A stretch of 49,950 nucleotides of DNA from Legionella sp. (GTDB lineage Bacteria; Pseudomonadota; Gammaproteobacteria; Legionellales; Legionellaceae), in assembly GCA_027437055.1 (NCBI GenBank), contig DAIAOV010000010.1:1-49950 (forward strand), written 5' to 3'. Every line of letters starts with the position of its first letter. The first letter of the stretch is position 1. A program made the translations under genes and the position numbers. The notes beneath the pieces are model-generated. The model was not told where the DNA came from. It worked only from the letters and a program-made list of their open reading frames with translations, and did no database searches. Shown here piece by piece: positions 35,198-44,811 of this stretch.

Positions 35198-35219
35198 GAA
35201 CCCATCAATCGATGGGTTC
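35198..35219. terminator. Hairpin shared by convergent gene ends
   Basis: GAACCCATC-AATC-GATGGGTTC is a perfect 9-bp stem starting 2 nt after the nucleotidase stop and overlapping the last codons of the bicupin gene (stop at 35205-35207). T-runs are short on both sides. It probably serves both directions. Confidence 0.55.
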
Positions 35220-36233
35220 AATATCACTGAAGCGGATGGCAATAGGGTCTTTAACTTGCTGATTCTCAATGTATCCAGCACGCAAATAGAGATCACCTTG
35301 AGGAGGTGAGGCAAATCCACCCCATAGTGTATCTCTTGATGGCGGGGAGTTATTGACGGTCTTTGTTTGTATGTTGAGTGGACCACCATGATGAACACCA
35401 CAAGGAGCTAATAAGCATTCATGTATTCCCATTTCAAACCAATGGCCATCTAAAAAGCCTCGAGCAGTACCTGCCCAGATAATAACGCACTCATCAGAAA
35501 TGGGGTGGGTATGTCCTGCAAACATATCACCTGTTCCACAACGAGTAAGATGAAAACCACATTGTCGTGCGCCATGCCCAGGCCATAGAATAAAACGCAT
35601 GGGGCTACCATTAGCAGTAAATTCTGCTCCTCTAAATACATTGAATAAGGCGCCATGTTTTCTTATATCTTCTCTGTCCAAATTCCAGCCACGAATATTA
35701 GGATGAGTCTCGCGGTAACGTAGGTAGTTTGTTTCAGCTATCTTGCCAGGAATTATGGATTTTTTCGCTTCTTCTATCGCATCAAAGTCCATTTTTCCTA
35801 ATAATTCAATATAAAATCCTGAGTCAATATATAAGCTTACCAAGGGAGGTGTAATGGCGCTGACTAAAATAAACTCTTCCTTATTCGTTATAGAGTTTCG
35901 AATACCGTGACTTGTTTGCTCGGGAAAATACGCAATATCACCGGGTTCTATTTCAACCCATTGCTCTCTTAAATAAACTTCCCCTTTACCTTGGACACAC
36001 AAAAGCGCCTCTTCAGATATTTGATAAGAATAGAGAGGGCTTTCTAGTCCCGGTTTTACTGTGATGACATGGATGCTTTCAGTTTGAAAACCATTTCCAG
36101 GCCAGGCTATCAGTCGTGTTGGAAGATTATGAAGTACTATTTCTATTCCTTCATTAAGGCTTCCAATAGCACCACTGTTGCGTATTTGCTCATGACTTCG
36201 GTTTCTGGCTAAATAATGTTCCTTATTTTCCAT
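35205..36233 (-). CDS. Bicupin-domain protein
   Basis: 342 residues from ATG 36233, preceded by GGAGGG at 10 nt; an earlier in-frame ATG at 36251 lacks a site. Two cupin barrels are visible. The first (about 50-125) has GDIAYFPEQTSHG but lacks the HxH metal pair (SYQISEE in its place). The second (about 215-300) has the full FAGHTHPISDECVIIW...GVHHGG pattern, so it probably binds a metal. The layout recalls (S)-ureidoglycine aminohydrolase-like and sugar-binding bicupins, but the substrate is unknown. Confidence 0.8.
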   Translation of the reverse strand: MENKEHYLARNRSHEQIRNSGAIGSLNEGIEIVLHNLPTRLIAWPGNGFQTESIHVITVKPGLESPLYSYQISEEALLCVQGKGEVYLREQWVEIEPGDIAYFPEQTSHGIRNSITNKEEFILVSAITPPLVSLYIDSGFYIELLGKMDFDAIEEAKKSIIPGKIAETNYLRYRETHPNIRGWNLDREDIRKHGALFNVFRGAEFTANGSPMRFILWPGHGARQCGFHLTRCGTGDMFAGHTHPISDECVIIWAGTARGFLDGHWFEMGIHECLLAPCGVHHGGPLNIQTKTVNNSPPSRDTLWGGFASPPQGDLYLRAGYIENQQVKDPIAIRFSDIEPID

Positions 36234-36329
36234 GTTGTTGCTTCCCTCCATAGAATTTTCGTAAGCGTTCTGTAACCGTTTGATTTTACAGATTAGTATA
36301 GAGCAACATAAATAAGCTTCATACTCAAC

Positions 36330-39218
36330 TTATTTATTAATCACCACTCTTAATGCTTGTAGTTTCAACGTAGCATTATTGATATGGTGTTCACTATCAA
36401 TGATTTGTTGCTTAAAAAAAGCAATTTCTTCATTACGAATGTTAGGATTAATTTTTTGTAATGCTTCTAATCGATTGATTTCGTTACTAATGCTGCTTTT
36501 CATCTCTGCATGAGCATTATCAATTATTTCCCTCAAGTGTACTTCAGCAGCTTTATGACTGCTCTCTAATATTTTTTCCAAATCATCGTGTACTTGTTTC
36601 ACAATAGGGTAACCTAGATGACGTTTCACTGATTCACACATTTCATTGAGTTGAGTGTAGCTCAGTACTTTGGAAAGATTCTTTCCTGAAACATCCATCA
36701 AAATTCTGATAGGGGTGAAAGGCAAAAATCTATCGAGCTGTAGTTCCTTGGGAGATGGGCAATTAATGGTGTAGAATGTTTCCAGAAATAAAGTTCCTGG
36801 CGGAATGCTTTTTATTGAGATAGTTGTTAATGTTGCATTACCCACCTCAGAACTTAGAATCATCTCTATAGATTCATTCACCATAGGATGTTCCCAACTT
36901 AAGAATTCCATATCTTCACGAATTAATGCTTTAGCGCGTGAATAAGTTACTGTAATGCCATCTTCTTTTAAGCCTGGAAAGTGACTTGTTTTCATATGAT
37001 CTGTAGGGCGCAGTATTTCTGATGATTCAGAATGATATTCATGATCTATGGCGTATTCATGAAATACCTTAGCCATATAATTTTCCAATTCTAGATAATT
37101 TTCTTCAGCTTCAATATCAGCAATAAGTTCTTTAGCCTTAATTGGATCGCAGGAATTCATTTCCAATAATTTATCACGTCCAGCCTGTAGGGCAGAGTTT
37201 ATTTCCTCGGTATGAGCTTTAGTATCTGTGATTAATATGTCAAGCTTTTCTTGAATATCTTCTGCCTGTGGCTGTTCTAAAATAGGTAAAAGTCTTTCGG
37301 CAAAGGTTTCGTAGATAGAAAAACCAACTGAGCAACTTTTTTCAAATAAATCAATCCCCTCGTGGTACCAGCGGAATAGCAATTCTTGGGCAGTATTTAA
37401 TAAATAAGGGACATGAATTTCAATAGTATGGCGTTGGCCTATACGATCTAATCGACCTATACGCTGTTCTAACAAATCTGGGTTTAATGGTAAATCGAAC
37501 AACACCAGATGGTGAGAAAACTGAAAATTTCGACCTTCACTACCTATTTCAGAACATACTAGCGTTTGCGCGCCATTCTCCTCTTCAGAGAAATAGGCGG
37601 CAGCCCTGTCTCTATCGATGATCGATAGTCCCTCATGAAAGGCTGTACTACGAATGCCTTTTTTCAATTTTAAGTGCTGTTCTAAGGCTATGGCGGTTTG
37701 AGGCTTAGCACAAATGACTAATACCTTTTGAGGATGAAGAGTCTTTAATTGAGTAGCAAGCCATTCTACCCGCGGATCTTGTTCCAGCCAGGAGTTTTTT
37801 TCCATAGTCGTTTCTGGATACAGATGAATTGTACCTGGCTGCTCTACTAATTTAGTATAAGGCGCAGGGCAGGGTAAAGGATAAACGTTGAGATGTCTTT
37901 CGGGGAAACCGTGAATGGCAGCCCGAGTGTTGCGGAAAAGTACTCGCCCTGTACCGTGTCTATCAAGAAGACTCTTAATTGTATCATTAATGTTGATCGA
38001 GGTTTGTCCTGGCAGGTAGCTATCTAATTCCGCTCTTAATTCATCGTTGAGCTCATCAGTTTGGGCTTCGTCTCTATACTGAGTTAATTTTTGAACTACT
38101 TTATTAATTTCCTGATAATGTTCTTCTTGTTTTTTAAATTCAGAAAAATCATAAAATCGTGACGGATCAAGAAGGCGTAAACGAGCAAAATGACTTTCAA
38201 TACCGACTTGTTCTGGCGTTGCAGTAAGAAGCAATAAACCTTTGCTTTGCGCTGCTAATTGCTCAATGCAGTCATATTCTGGACTAGTTTCTTCTTCGGA
38301 CCAATGTAAATGATGCGCCTCATCGACAATAACAATGTCCCATTTGCAGGATGTGGCTTGTTGACGAGCTTTGGCATTTTCCATTAGAAAATCAAGGCTA
38401 CATAATATCAGTTGTTCTGTTTCAAAAAGATTGCTTTCAGTAGGGGCTTCTAGCAGTTTAATGAAGTCTTCTTCTTTCTTTTCATCATCACAATAATCCA
38501 TGGCATCTTGCATTAAGTCATAGCGTTTTTGATCAAAAATAGAGAAGTACAAATTAAAACGTCTAATCATTTCAACAAGCCACTGATGAACCAACGTATC
38601 AGGAACCACAATGAGTATTCGTTTTGCGCGCCCTGTGTGCAATTGATAATGTAAGATCATCCCGGCTTCAATGGTTTTACCCAGGCCAACTTCATCAGCG
38701 AGCAACACGCGCGGTGCATAACGTTGAGCTACTTCATTCGCTATATATACTTGATGGGGAAGATGACTGGTTCGTGAACCTAATAAACCTCTAACTTTCG
38801 ATTGTTGCAATCTGCTGACATGCTCAAGAGTCTCTATTCGTAACTTGAAGGCATTCAATTTATCAAGCAGCCCGCTAAAAAGCCGTTGTTCTGGAGTGTT
38901 TAGCTTGATAAATGCGTTAAGAGCAAGCTCAGTGATTTGTATTTCATTTTCTGCTTCATCCACACAGGAATAAATGACAATACCCTGGTGTTCATAAACA
39001 TGAGTAACACGTAATTTTTTTTGCTCATTAGTGATAACTTCTTCGCCTTCCTTATAAATGATACGGCTAAGAGGCGCACTATCTATAGCATAAATTCGTT
39101 CTTCTCCTGCTGCGGGAAAACTAATACCCACTTGCCTGCCTTGCAGCTCAGTAATGATACCTAAACCGAGTTGAGATTCAGTATTGCTTATCCAGCGTTG
39201 GCCAATGGTAAATGTCAT
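36330..39218 (-). CDS. rapA: RNA polymerase-associated protein RapA (HepA)
   Basis: RapA is a Swi2/Snf2-type ATPase that recycles RNA polymerase after termination. From ATG 39218 it is 962 residues, near the usual family length. It has the N-terminal Tudor-like region (GQRWISNTESQLGLGII), Walker A LLADEVGLGKTIEAG (about 170-185), the DEAH box IVIVDEAHHLHW, the helicase C motifs GSEGRNFQFSHHLV and LEQRIGRLDRIGQ, and a long C-terminal helical part. An adjacent GTG at 39221 is an alternative start. It appears to be a single-gene unit. Confidence 0.96.
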   Translation of the reverse strand: MTFTIGQRWISNTESQLGLGIITELQGRQVGISFPAAGEERIYAIDSAPLSRIIYKEGEEVITNEQKKLRVTHVYEHQGIVIYSCVDEAENEIQITELALNAFIKLNTPEQRLFSGLLDKLNAFKLRIETLEHVSRLQQSKVRGLLGSRTSHLPHQVYIANEVAQRYAPRVLLADEVGLGKTIEAGMILHYQLHTGRAKRILIVVPDTLVHQWLVEMIRRFNLYFSIFDQKRYDLMQDAMDYCDDEKKEEDFIKLLEAPTESNLFETEQLILCSLDFLMENAKARQQATSCKWDIVIVDEAHHLHWSEEETSPEYDCIEQLAAQSKGLLLLTATPEQVGIESHFARLRLLDPSRFYDFSEFKKQEEHYQEINKVVQKLTQYRDEAQTDELNDELRAELDSYLPGQTSININDTIKSLLDRHGTGRVLFRNTRAAIHGFPERHLNVYPLPCPAPYTKLVEQPGTIHLYPETTMEKNSWLEQDPRVEWLATQLKTLHPQKVLVICAKPQTAIALEQHLKLKKGIRSTAFHEGLSIIDRDRAAAYFSEEENGAQTLVCSEIGSEGRNFQFSHHLVLFDLPLNPDLLEQRIGRLDRIGQRHTIEIHVPYLLNTAQELLFRWYHEGIDLFEKSCSVGFSIYETFAERLLPILEQPQAEDIQEKLDILITDTKAHTEEINSALQAGRDKLLEMNSCDPIKAKELIADIEAEENYLELENYMAKVFHEYAIDHEYHSESSEILRPTDHMKTSHFPGLKEDGITVTYSRAKALIREDMEFLSWEHPMVNESIEMILSSEVGNATLTTISIKSIPPGTLFLETFYTINCPSPKELQLDRFLPFTPIRILMDVSGKNLSKVLSYTQLNEMCESVKRHLGYPIVKQVHDDLEKILESSHKAAEVHLREIIDNAHAEMKSSISNEINRLEALQKINPNIRNEEIAFFKQQIIDSEHHINNATLKLQALRVVINK

Positions 39219-39483
39219 CACTTCATGTTCCTGTTTTTAAATAATTTAATATCAATACAGACTTTCTTCGGGCAATTGTATCAATTTTTAATAGCATAGA
39301 CATTATTTTTTCATTTTTTACAGCGACTCCTGCTAACTAGGGGATCTTGTCAACAACGTCTGTCTGCTAGGGCAAACCTTTTGGCAGATAGACCTTGCTG
39401 TTACTAACTTTTTTGGGCGACAATAGCTGTATTTTTATTTCCTCATGAGTTGTGGCCCCTCTCTATTCATTATGAATAAATCA

Positions 39484-39513
39484 TTGACAATTTTTGTTTT
39501 ATCGATATATGAT
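39484..39513 (+). promoter_or_regulatory. Strong sigma70-type promoter for the frameshifted gene
   Basis: TTGACA (39484-39489, 6/6 consensus), an 18-nt spacer and TATGAT (39508-39513, 5/6) lie 41 nt before the ATG at 39555, which itself follows an AAAAGGAG ribosome site. The combination shows that the ATG at 39555, not the later GTG at 39634, is the natural start of the gene below. Confidence 0.65.
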
Positions 39514-39554
39514 GATTTTGAGTGTTAAATTTTTAAACTAAAAAGGAGTGCATT

Positions 39555-40707
39555 ATGAAAACTCGTATTGAAAAAAAACTCATCGTTCAATACCTTTCTC
39601 GTGTTGTAACCACACCTAAAGCAACAAGTTCAAGTGCGAGCCGGGGGTATCTTTTTAAGATCTAAATCATTACCTATTTTACCTTCCCAAGTTAGACATC
39701 GTTTTTTCCATTCTAAACCCACCCATCCACCATTGACTGTCATAGCTGATAAAATTAAGCAAGATTTCCTTTCCAATCATCATCAACATGCTCAGAAGCA
39801 TTCATTAATTGGTATTGATCATGTACTTATCTATCTCAATGGTAAGTTAACGCTTTTAGGGAAAAAAAACGAGAGCGTGTTGCATGAGATAGAAACAGTG
39901 AAAACCCCTGCTTTAGAAGAGGATTACATTACATTAAAAACGATCTCTCATCTTAGTGTGTGGTTGAATCTTGCCTTGCGCTCTATGATTGAGCAGAAAG
40001 AGCAGTATGATAGTGAGCCGGCTGAATTATTGCAGATTCAAGAACATTTATTGGCATTAAAAAGTGTCAATGATGAGCATTTATTGCATGAACATCGTGT
40101 TCTTAATCGTTTAATGAAAGTAACTTATAAAGCACTTCTTGCAACAACTACACGACAACTGCAAGATATTCAATCGCAGTTTCTATTAGAAGTTAGGGAA
40201 ATAAATGAGCGCTATTCCGCTCAAGCGACTGAGTTGCAATTAAAAGGGCTATATCGAATCACAAGGAATTGGGTAAAACAGCATAATCTTCTAGTGCAAA
40301 ATAGTCGTGTTCTGATTGTTGTTCCTCATGATCCACGAGAGGGATTGATAGAGAAACAGTATTTCCTCGATTGGTACTCAAAAGAGGGTATAGCAGATGC
40401 TGAAAAACAGACTGGTCATATTATTTGTGTGGAGATGTTACCAGAACAAATGGGCACAGTAAGTCAGTTGAGTTTAATTGACTTTTTGAAAAGACATCAA
40501 CTGAATATGCCCATAGGGAAGGATATGTTGGGTAATGAGCAGGCTATGAACAAGGATATTCTAAGTTCCTATGCTCCTCCAGTCTTAGAGAAATTATGTC
40601 CATTTCATTCCCGAAAATACTTGGCCAATAACTCAGTCTTTTCTGCAAACCCAATAGAGGTTAAAAAAGATACTGAAGTTGATTTAGTTAATGGATTACA
40701 AACGTAG
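39555..40707 (+). CDS. Orphan effector-like gene interrupted by a +1 frameshift in a G5 run
   Basis: The ATG at 39555 has a strong ribosome site and promoter and reads MKTRIEKKLIVQYLSRVVTT... for 36 codons before a TAA at 39663. From 39634 a second frame is open to 40707. The frames join smoothly if one G is removed from GGGGG at 39643-39647 (reading ...SSSASRGIFLRSKSLPI), giving one protein of about 383 residues. The second frame has no start with a ribosome site, only GTG 39634. The restored protein has a basic, nearly acid-free N-terminus and a mostly helical, soluble body; no domain is recognised. Explanations are a real null mutation, slippage-controlled (phase-variable) expression, programmed frameshifting, or a sequencing error. 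Confidence 0.7.
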
Positions 40708-40757
40708 GGTGTGTTGATTATTGGTTATCATCCTAATATTTTCACAATAAAGTGTTT

Positions 40758-40789
40758 AGGTTGGGTTAGGAACCCAATCTACATTTTTT
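40758..40789 (+). terminator. Rho-independent terminator
   Basis: AGGTTGGGTT-AGG-AACCCAATCT forms a 10-bp stem (one G-T pair) with a 3-nt loop, followed by ACATTTTTT. It lies 50 nt after the stop at 40707 and ends the frameshifted gene's transcript. Confidence 0.65.
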
Positions 40790-40949
40790 AACCAATGATC
40801 TATCTATTGCATCATCTTGCTTACACATAATTAATATGAGTGTTATATAAGGAACATACTCATGTTTTTATATCGAACTTAAGTAAAGTTATTGGTTAAA
40901 AATAGTTTATTGTTTTCAATAAGTTAAACTATTTATCTAATTTTTCACC

Positions 40950-41013
40950 AACTAATTGTTTTGAAAATAATCAAGTAGGATTTATTTTAATTTGATTAAA
41001 AAACCAATTAGTT
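40950..41013. promoter_or_regulatory. Nested AT-rich inverted repeats upstream of the LegC7-type gene
   Basis: AACTAATTG (40950-40958) pairs with CAATTAGTT (41005-41013), and inside it AATCAA pairs with TTGATT. The structure ends 69 nt before the ATG of the coiled-coil effector gene. In the otherwise gene-free 40708-41082 region it is the most structured part and could be an operator or an mRNA leader fold. AT richness makes chance pairing possible. Confidence 0.3.
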
Positions 41014-41082
41014 CTTGTTTTATTCAAATTTTACGTTTAAAAATAATAGATAAAAGGAAGATATTTAACGCAAGGAGCAAAA

Positions 41083-42453
41083 ATGTCTATGGCGCCATAT
41101 GAACTTGAGAGTTTATTAAAAAAAACAGTAACCTTAAAACAAGATGAAGTTGTCGCAGAAAATCAAAAACTGCAAGAAGCTATTTCTGTCCCGGGCAATC
41201 CAGGAGAAGAAGTAGAGGCTAAAAAAAATGATCCCATTCAGACCACTTTGCTAGAAAAAAGCAGTTTAGAAAATATTATCGAAGCCAAACAACAAGTGTC
41301 AAAAGTCAAAGCAAGCCTTGGTACGATTATTGATACCATGGCGCAAAATCCCAGCATTTTCAATCGCGCAGCGACTTATTATGGTGAATTACCCTTTTGG
41401 CAGAAAATTGCATTGGGTTTGGGCATTTCAGTACCTACCTTGGCGTTAGGAATATTTGCTGAGATTGGAGCTCTTCTGGTGGTTGGTGGCGTAACAGCTG
41501 TTGCCTATACTGCAACTGGTATCGTTCTTGATGACCATCATCATTGCAATATCAACATTGCCGATCGATTAAAAAAAGGAATCGTTAGTCTAGCCGATGT
41601 ATTGGAATTGACTATTAATGCACTAGACAAAATTGGAAAAAAACTAGCTGAAGAAGTAGAAAAATTTAAACAAGAGAATGAAAAATTGACGGCGAATGTG
41701 TTTAATCTTACAGAGCAAGTTGATTCGCTTAGTTCCCAAGTAGAATTGTTCATTGAAATTGAGAAAATGTTGCGTAAGAGCAAAACAGATCTTGAAGAAA
41801 CCACAGAAGTCCTTAAACAATCGGTGGCGGATCAGTCTGATTTATTAAAGAGAAATCAAGAAGAATTGGTGCGGGTTACAAAAGAATATAACCAAAGTCA
41901 AAAGCAATTATCTGAAAAAGTGAAAGAGCTACATGAAGTAAAAGCACAAATGAGTCAGGGAGTGGAAAAGGTAAACCAATTATCAAATACTTTAGCAACT
42001 ACAGTATCTACTTTTTCTATGGCAGTGACTGCTGATAAAAAAGAAAAAGATGTTCTCCAATCTAAATTAAGGGCGATTTTAGGAGAACAAGAAAAAAGCT
42101 TAGGTTCTGCAGTTAAAAGTTTAAATACGACAGAGGAAAGTATGGAAAAAGGGCGAGATGAGATTGTGTTTGCCAGTAGTCGTTATAATTATTTATTAGA
42201 AAGACAAGAACAGCTGGTTGCCCGATTGGAAGCGATTGATAAAAAACTTCACGCAGAACAGGCGGCCTCTAAAGAATCTACATTTGCGGTATCCATATCG
42301 GAAGAATCTACGCCCACGACTCCAAGATCTGGGGAATCTATATCTGAGGTACCTGTATCTCAATTACTGAGTTCTAAAGGAATGTATGCAACAAAACAGC
42401 GTGACGCAGATGTTACTGCAGAAAGGGTTAGGCAGTTTCTCAAAGGAGGATAA
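41083..42453 (+). CDS. legC7: LegC7/YlfA-type coiled-coil membrane effector
   Basis: 456 residues. A short helical N-terminus is followed by a paired hydrophobic hairpin (about 106-148, with Gly-rich GLGISVPTLALGIFAEIGALL), a His-rich turn (DDHHHC) and a long coiled coil (about 165-395). A Ser/Thr/Glu-rich linker and a basic end with VRQFLKGG follow. This is the layout of the Legionella LegC2/LegC3/LegC7 effectors, which sit in host membranes and act as SNARE-like fusion proteins on the vacuole. L. pneumophila legC7 (ylfA, lpg2298) is close to ankH, as here. GCAAGGAGCAAAA precedes the ATG. The paralogue LegC2/YlfB is the main alternative name. Confidence 0.75.
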   Translation: MSMAPYELESLLKKTVTLKQDEVVAENQKLQEAISVPGNPGEEVEAKKNDPIQTTLLEKSSLENIIEAKQQVSKVKASLGTIIDTMAQNPSIFNRAATYYGELPFWQKIALGLGISVPTLALGIFAEIGALLVVGGVTAVAYTATGIVLDDHHHCNINIADRLKKGIVSLADVLELTINALDKIGKKLAEEVEKFKQENEKLTANVFNLTEQVDSLSSQVELFIEIEKMLRKSKTDLEETTEVLKQSVADQSDLLKRNQEELVRVTKEYNQSQKQLSEKVKELHEVKAQMSQGVEKVNQLSNTLATTVSTFSMAVTADKKEKDVLQSKLRAILGEQEKSLGSAVKSLNTTEESMEKGRDEIVFASSRYNYLLERQEQLVARLEAIDKKLHAEQAASKESTFAVSISEESTPTTPRSGESISEVPVSQLLSSKGMYATKQRDADVTAERVRQFLKGG

Positions 42454-42461
42454 TTGTTCAC

Positions 42462-42575
42462 CCTGAACAGTCAATGGCGTCAACTTAAGCCCATGTAGCC
42501 CGGTTGCGAACAACCGGGCTACAAATAAGTGACATAGGGTTAATTTCTTAAGTTGACGCTTTTGCCTGAACAGTT
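42462..42575. mobile_element. MITE-like GTTGACGCC element, intact copy D
   Basis: The element is 114 bp, with related inverted ends: CAATGGCGTCAACTTAAG on the left and CTTAAGTTGACGCTTTTGCC on the right. Between them is a perfect 12-bp hairpin, GTAGCCCGGTTG-CGAA-CAACCGGGCTAC (42495-42522). It lies between the convergent ends of the LegC7-type gene and rne and may act as their terminator. Partial relatives occur at 1412, 16857, 25978, 28670 and 45461. Confidence 0.7.
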
Positions 42576-42610
42576 ATCATCATGTTATCCATACAATAGG
42601 AACGGCTAAT

Positions 42611-44602
42611 TTATCTTTCTGTCTGTTCTCTAGGTAATGAAGATTCCCTTTTTTTATTGCCTTCATTCTTACCTGAAGCATAGCGGTTACCTTGTTGACC
42701 GCCTTGAGCTTGTTGACCAGAAGTAGATTTTTTCCGTTGTTGATTAGGATTAACATTTTGGTTTGAAGCCGTACCACTACCTCCAGCTTGGACGCGTTGT
42801 TGATTACCACCAGAACGTCTTCTACGATTTGAGCTACCTTGCCCTCGTCTTTCATTAGAACCGCGAGACGATGTTTTTGCTGGGCCATGGGCTCTATGTT
42901 GATGCTTCTTAGATTGTTCCTGAGCAGATGATGTAGTCGGTCCACCAAATAAACTGGTCCATAAGCGTTTGATAAAACTAGTCGATGGATGTTTAACAGT
43001 AGCATGTTCAACAAAAGGTTTCACTGCAGGCTCATCATGAGGTACGTCTTGCTGATTGCTATTCATCACATGAAGCTCTGGCTGTTGAATTAAAGTATAA
43101 CTTGGCTTTTTAGACTTACCTACATTGTCTTCCTTCAAGCGAGTGATAGTGTATTGTGGTGATTGAAGATAAGGATTAGCGATAATAATGACACTAACAT
43201 CATGTCTTTTCTCAATATCTCTAATGAAATTTCTTTTTTCATTCATGATGAATGTGGCCATTTCAGCCGGAAGTTGTACTTGTATTTCAGCGGTCTTTTC
43301 TTTAAGAGCTTCTTCTTCAATAAGGCGAGTAATGGATAAACCATGCGATTGGATATTGCGCACTGTACCTCGTCCCTCGCAACGAGGGCAGATTTCCTGA
43401 GCCGTTTCACCAAGAGATAGTCTTAAACGTTGGCGAGACATTTCTAAAAGGCCAAAACGTGAAATACGACCTACTTGTATCCTCGCTCTATCTGCTTGCA
43501 ATGCTTCTTTCAAGCGATTTTCAACATCACGCTGGTTTTTACTAGAACTCATATCGATAAAATCGATAACCACTAAGCCGCCTAAATCACGTAGACGTAA
43601 TTGACGTGCAATCTCATCTGCCGCTTCTAAGTTAGTATTTAACGCCGTAGCTTCAATATCAGAACCACCGGTTGCTTTGGCTGAGTTGATATCAATTGAT
43701 ACTAGAGCTTCTGTTCTGTCAATTACGAGTGCGCCACCAGAAGGTAACATCACTTGTCGCTGATAGGCTGTTTCTATTTGACTCTCAATTTGATAAAAAT
43801 TAAACAGTGGAATGCTACTATTATAAAGTTTCAAATTAGGTAGAAATTCAGGTTTTACTCGCTCGATATACTGCTTGGCTTTAATATAGGAAATTTGATC
43901 ATCAATAATAATTTCGCTAATGGATTTACGTAAATTGTCACGTATAGAGCGAATAATGACGTCACCTTCCTGATGAATTAAGCAAGGAGCCAGTTCTGAG
44001 TTGTATGCTTGTTTGATTGCTTGCCATTGGTTGCACAACATATCTAAATCATCTTGCAGTTCTTCTTGGCTTTTGCCAACACCGGCCGTACGGATGATAA
44101 GTCCCATATCTTCAGGCAAGGTGAGTGCATTTAGAGTTTCACGTAATTCATCACGTTCATCTCCTTCGATGCGTCTTGAAATACCGCCAGAACGAGGGTT
44201 ATTAGGCATTAATACTAAATAGCATCCAGCAAGAGTAATAAAAGTAGTTAATGCAGCACCTTTATTGCCTCTTTCTTCTTTATCTACTTGAACTAATAAT
44301 TCCTGCCCTTCACGGATCAATGTCGTGATCGGTAACTTTTCATCGCCAAAATCTTCAGGATTTTTGCTTAAATATTCGGGTGCAATTTCTTTTAGTGGCA
44401 AAAAGCCTTGGCGCTTAGAGCCGTACTCAACAAAAACGGCATCAAGGCTGGGTTCACGTCGAGTGACTATCGCTTTGTATATATTTCCTTTTTTCTTTAT
44501 CTCTCCTGGACATTCTATGTCAAGATCAAATAAGTGATTGTTTTTAATGAGTGCAACGCGAACTTCTTCTGTTTGCATTGCATTGATTAACATTTTTTCC
44601 AT
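42611..44602 (-). CDS. rne: Ribonuclease E
   Basis: RNase E is the endonuclease for mRNA decay and rRNA/tRNA processing. From ATG 44602 (MEKMLINAMQTEEVRVAL, close to the E. coli N-terminus) it is 663 residues. It has the S1 domain, the catalytic region with DINSAKATGG and VIDFIDM (the two Mg-binding Asp) and the Zn-link CPRCEGRG. The C-terminal part (about 530-663) is short, Arg/Gln/Gly/Ser-rich and disordered, far smaller than the E. coli degradosome scaffold; it ends in SLPREQTER. The gene is divergent from rluC as in E. coli, but separated by 1.27 kb containing repeats. Confidence 0.95.
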   Translation of the reverse strand: MEKMLINAMQTEEVRVALIKNNHLFDLDIECPGEIKKKGNIYKAIVTRREPSLDAVFVEYGSKRQGFLPLKEIAPEYLSKNPEDFGDEKLPITTLIREGQELLVQVDKEERGNKGAALTTFITLAGCYLVLMPNNPRSGGISRRIEGDERDELRETLNALTLPEDMGLIIRTAGVGKSQEELQDDLDMLCNQWQAIKQAYNSELAPCLIHQEGDVIIRSIRDNLRKSISEIIIDDQISYIKAKQYIERVKPEFLPNLKLYNSSIPLFNFYQIESQIETAYQRQVMLPSGGALVIDRTEALVSIDINSAKATGGSDIEATALNTNLEAADEIARQLRLRDLGGLVVIDFIDMSSSKNQRDVENRLKEALQADRARIQVGRISRFGLLEMSRQRLRLSLGETAQEICPRCEGRGTVRNIQSHGLSITRLIEEEALKEKTAEIQVQLPAEMATFIMNEKRNFIRDIEKRHDVSVIIIANPYLQSPQYTITRLKEDNVGKSKKPSYTLIQQPELHVMNSNQQDVPHDEPAVKPFVEHATVKHPSTSFIKRLWTSLFGGPTTSSAQEQSKKHQHRAHGPAKTSSRGSNERRGQGSSNRRRRSGGNQQRVQAGGSGTASNQNVNPNQQRKKSTSGQQAQGGQQGNRYASGKNEGNKKRESSLPREQTER

Positions 44603-44656
44603 CTGTAACCCCATAATTAGGGCGCAGACACTATAGTTGAGATAGTATAAGGCTCC

Positions 44657-44811
44657 ATTAGACCTGTTGCATCACTGGCAGTGTTTGCCCGATTGCTGCG
44701 TTATAAGCGTTTCCCCGGTGTTCATTTACTCTTATGTAAATGCACGCCGCTTCTCGATCCACTTATGCCTTGCGCTCAAGCAAAATCTGCTCGTTATGCA
44801 AGAGGTCTATT
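44657..44811. mobile_element. MITE-like element with TAGACCT...TGCAT ends
   Basis: ATTAGACCTGTTGCAT (44657-44672) and ATGCAAGAGGTCTATT (44796-44811) are inverted repeats matching at 14 of 16 positions. They enclose 123 bp with no convincing gene, within the rne leader region. I recall similar AATAGACCTCTTGCAT sequences in Legionella intergenic DNA but cannot confirm it here. Confidence 0.6.

Noticed and set aside
39634..40707. GTG 39634 as the genuine start of the effector-like gene
   Set aside because: No ribosome site, while a strong promoter and AAAAGGAG lead to ATG 39555 in the neighbouring frame; a frameshift explains both.
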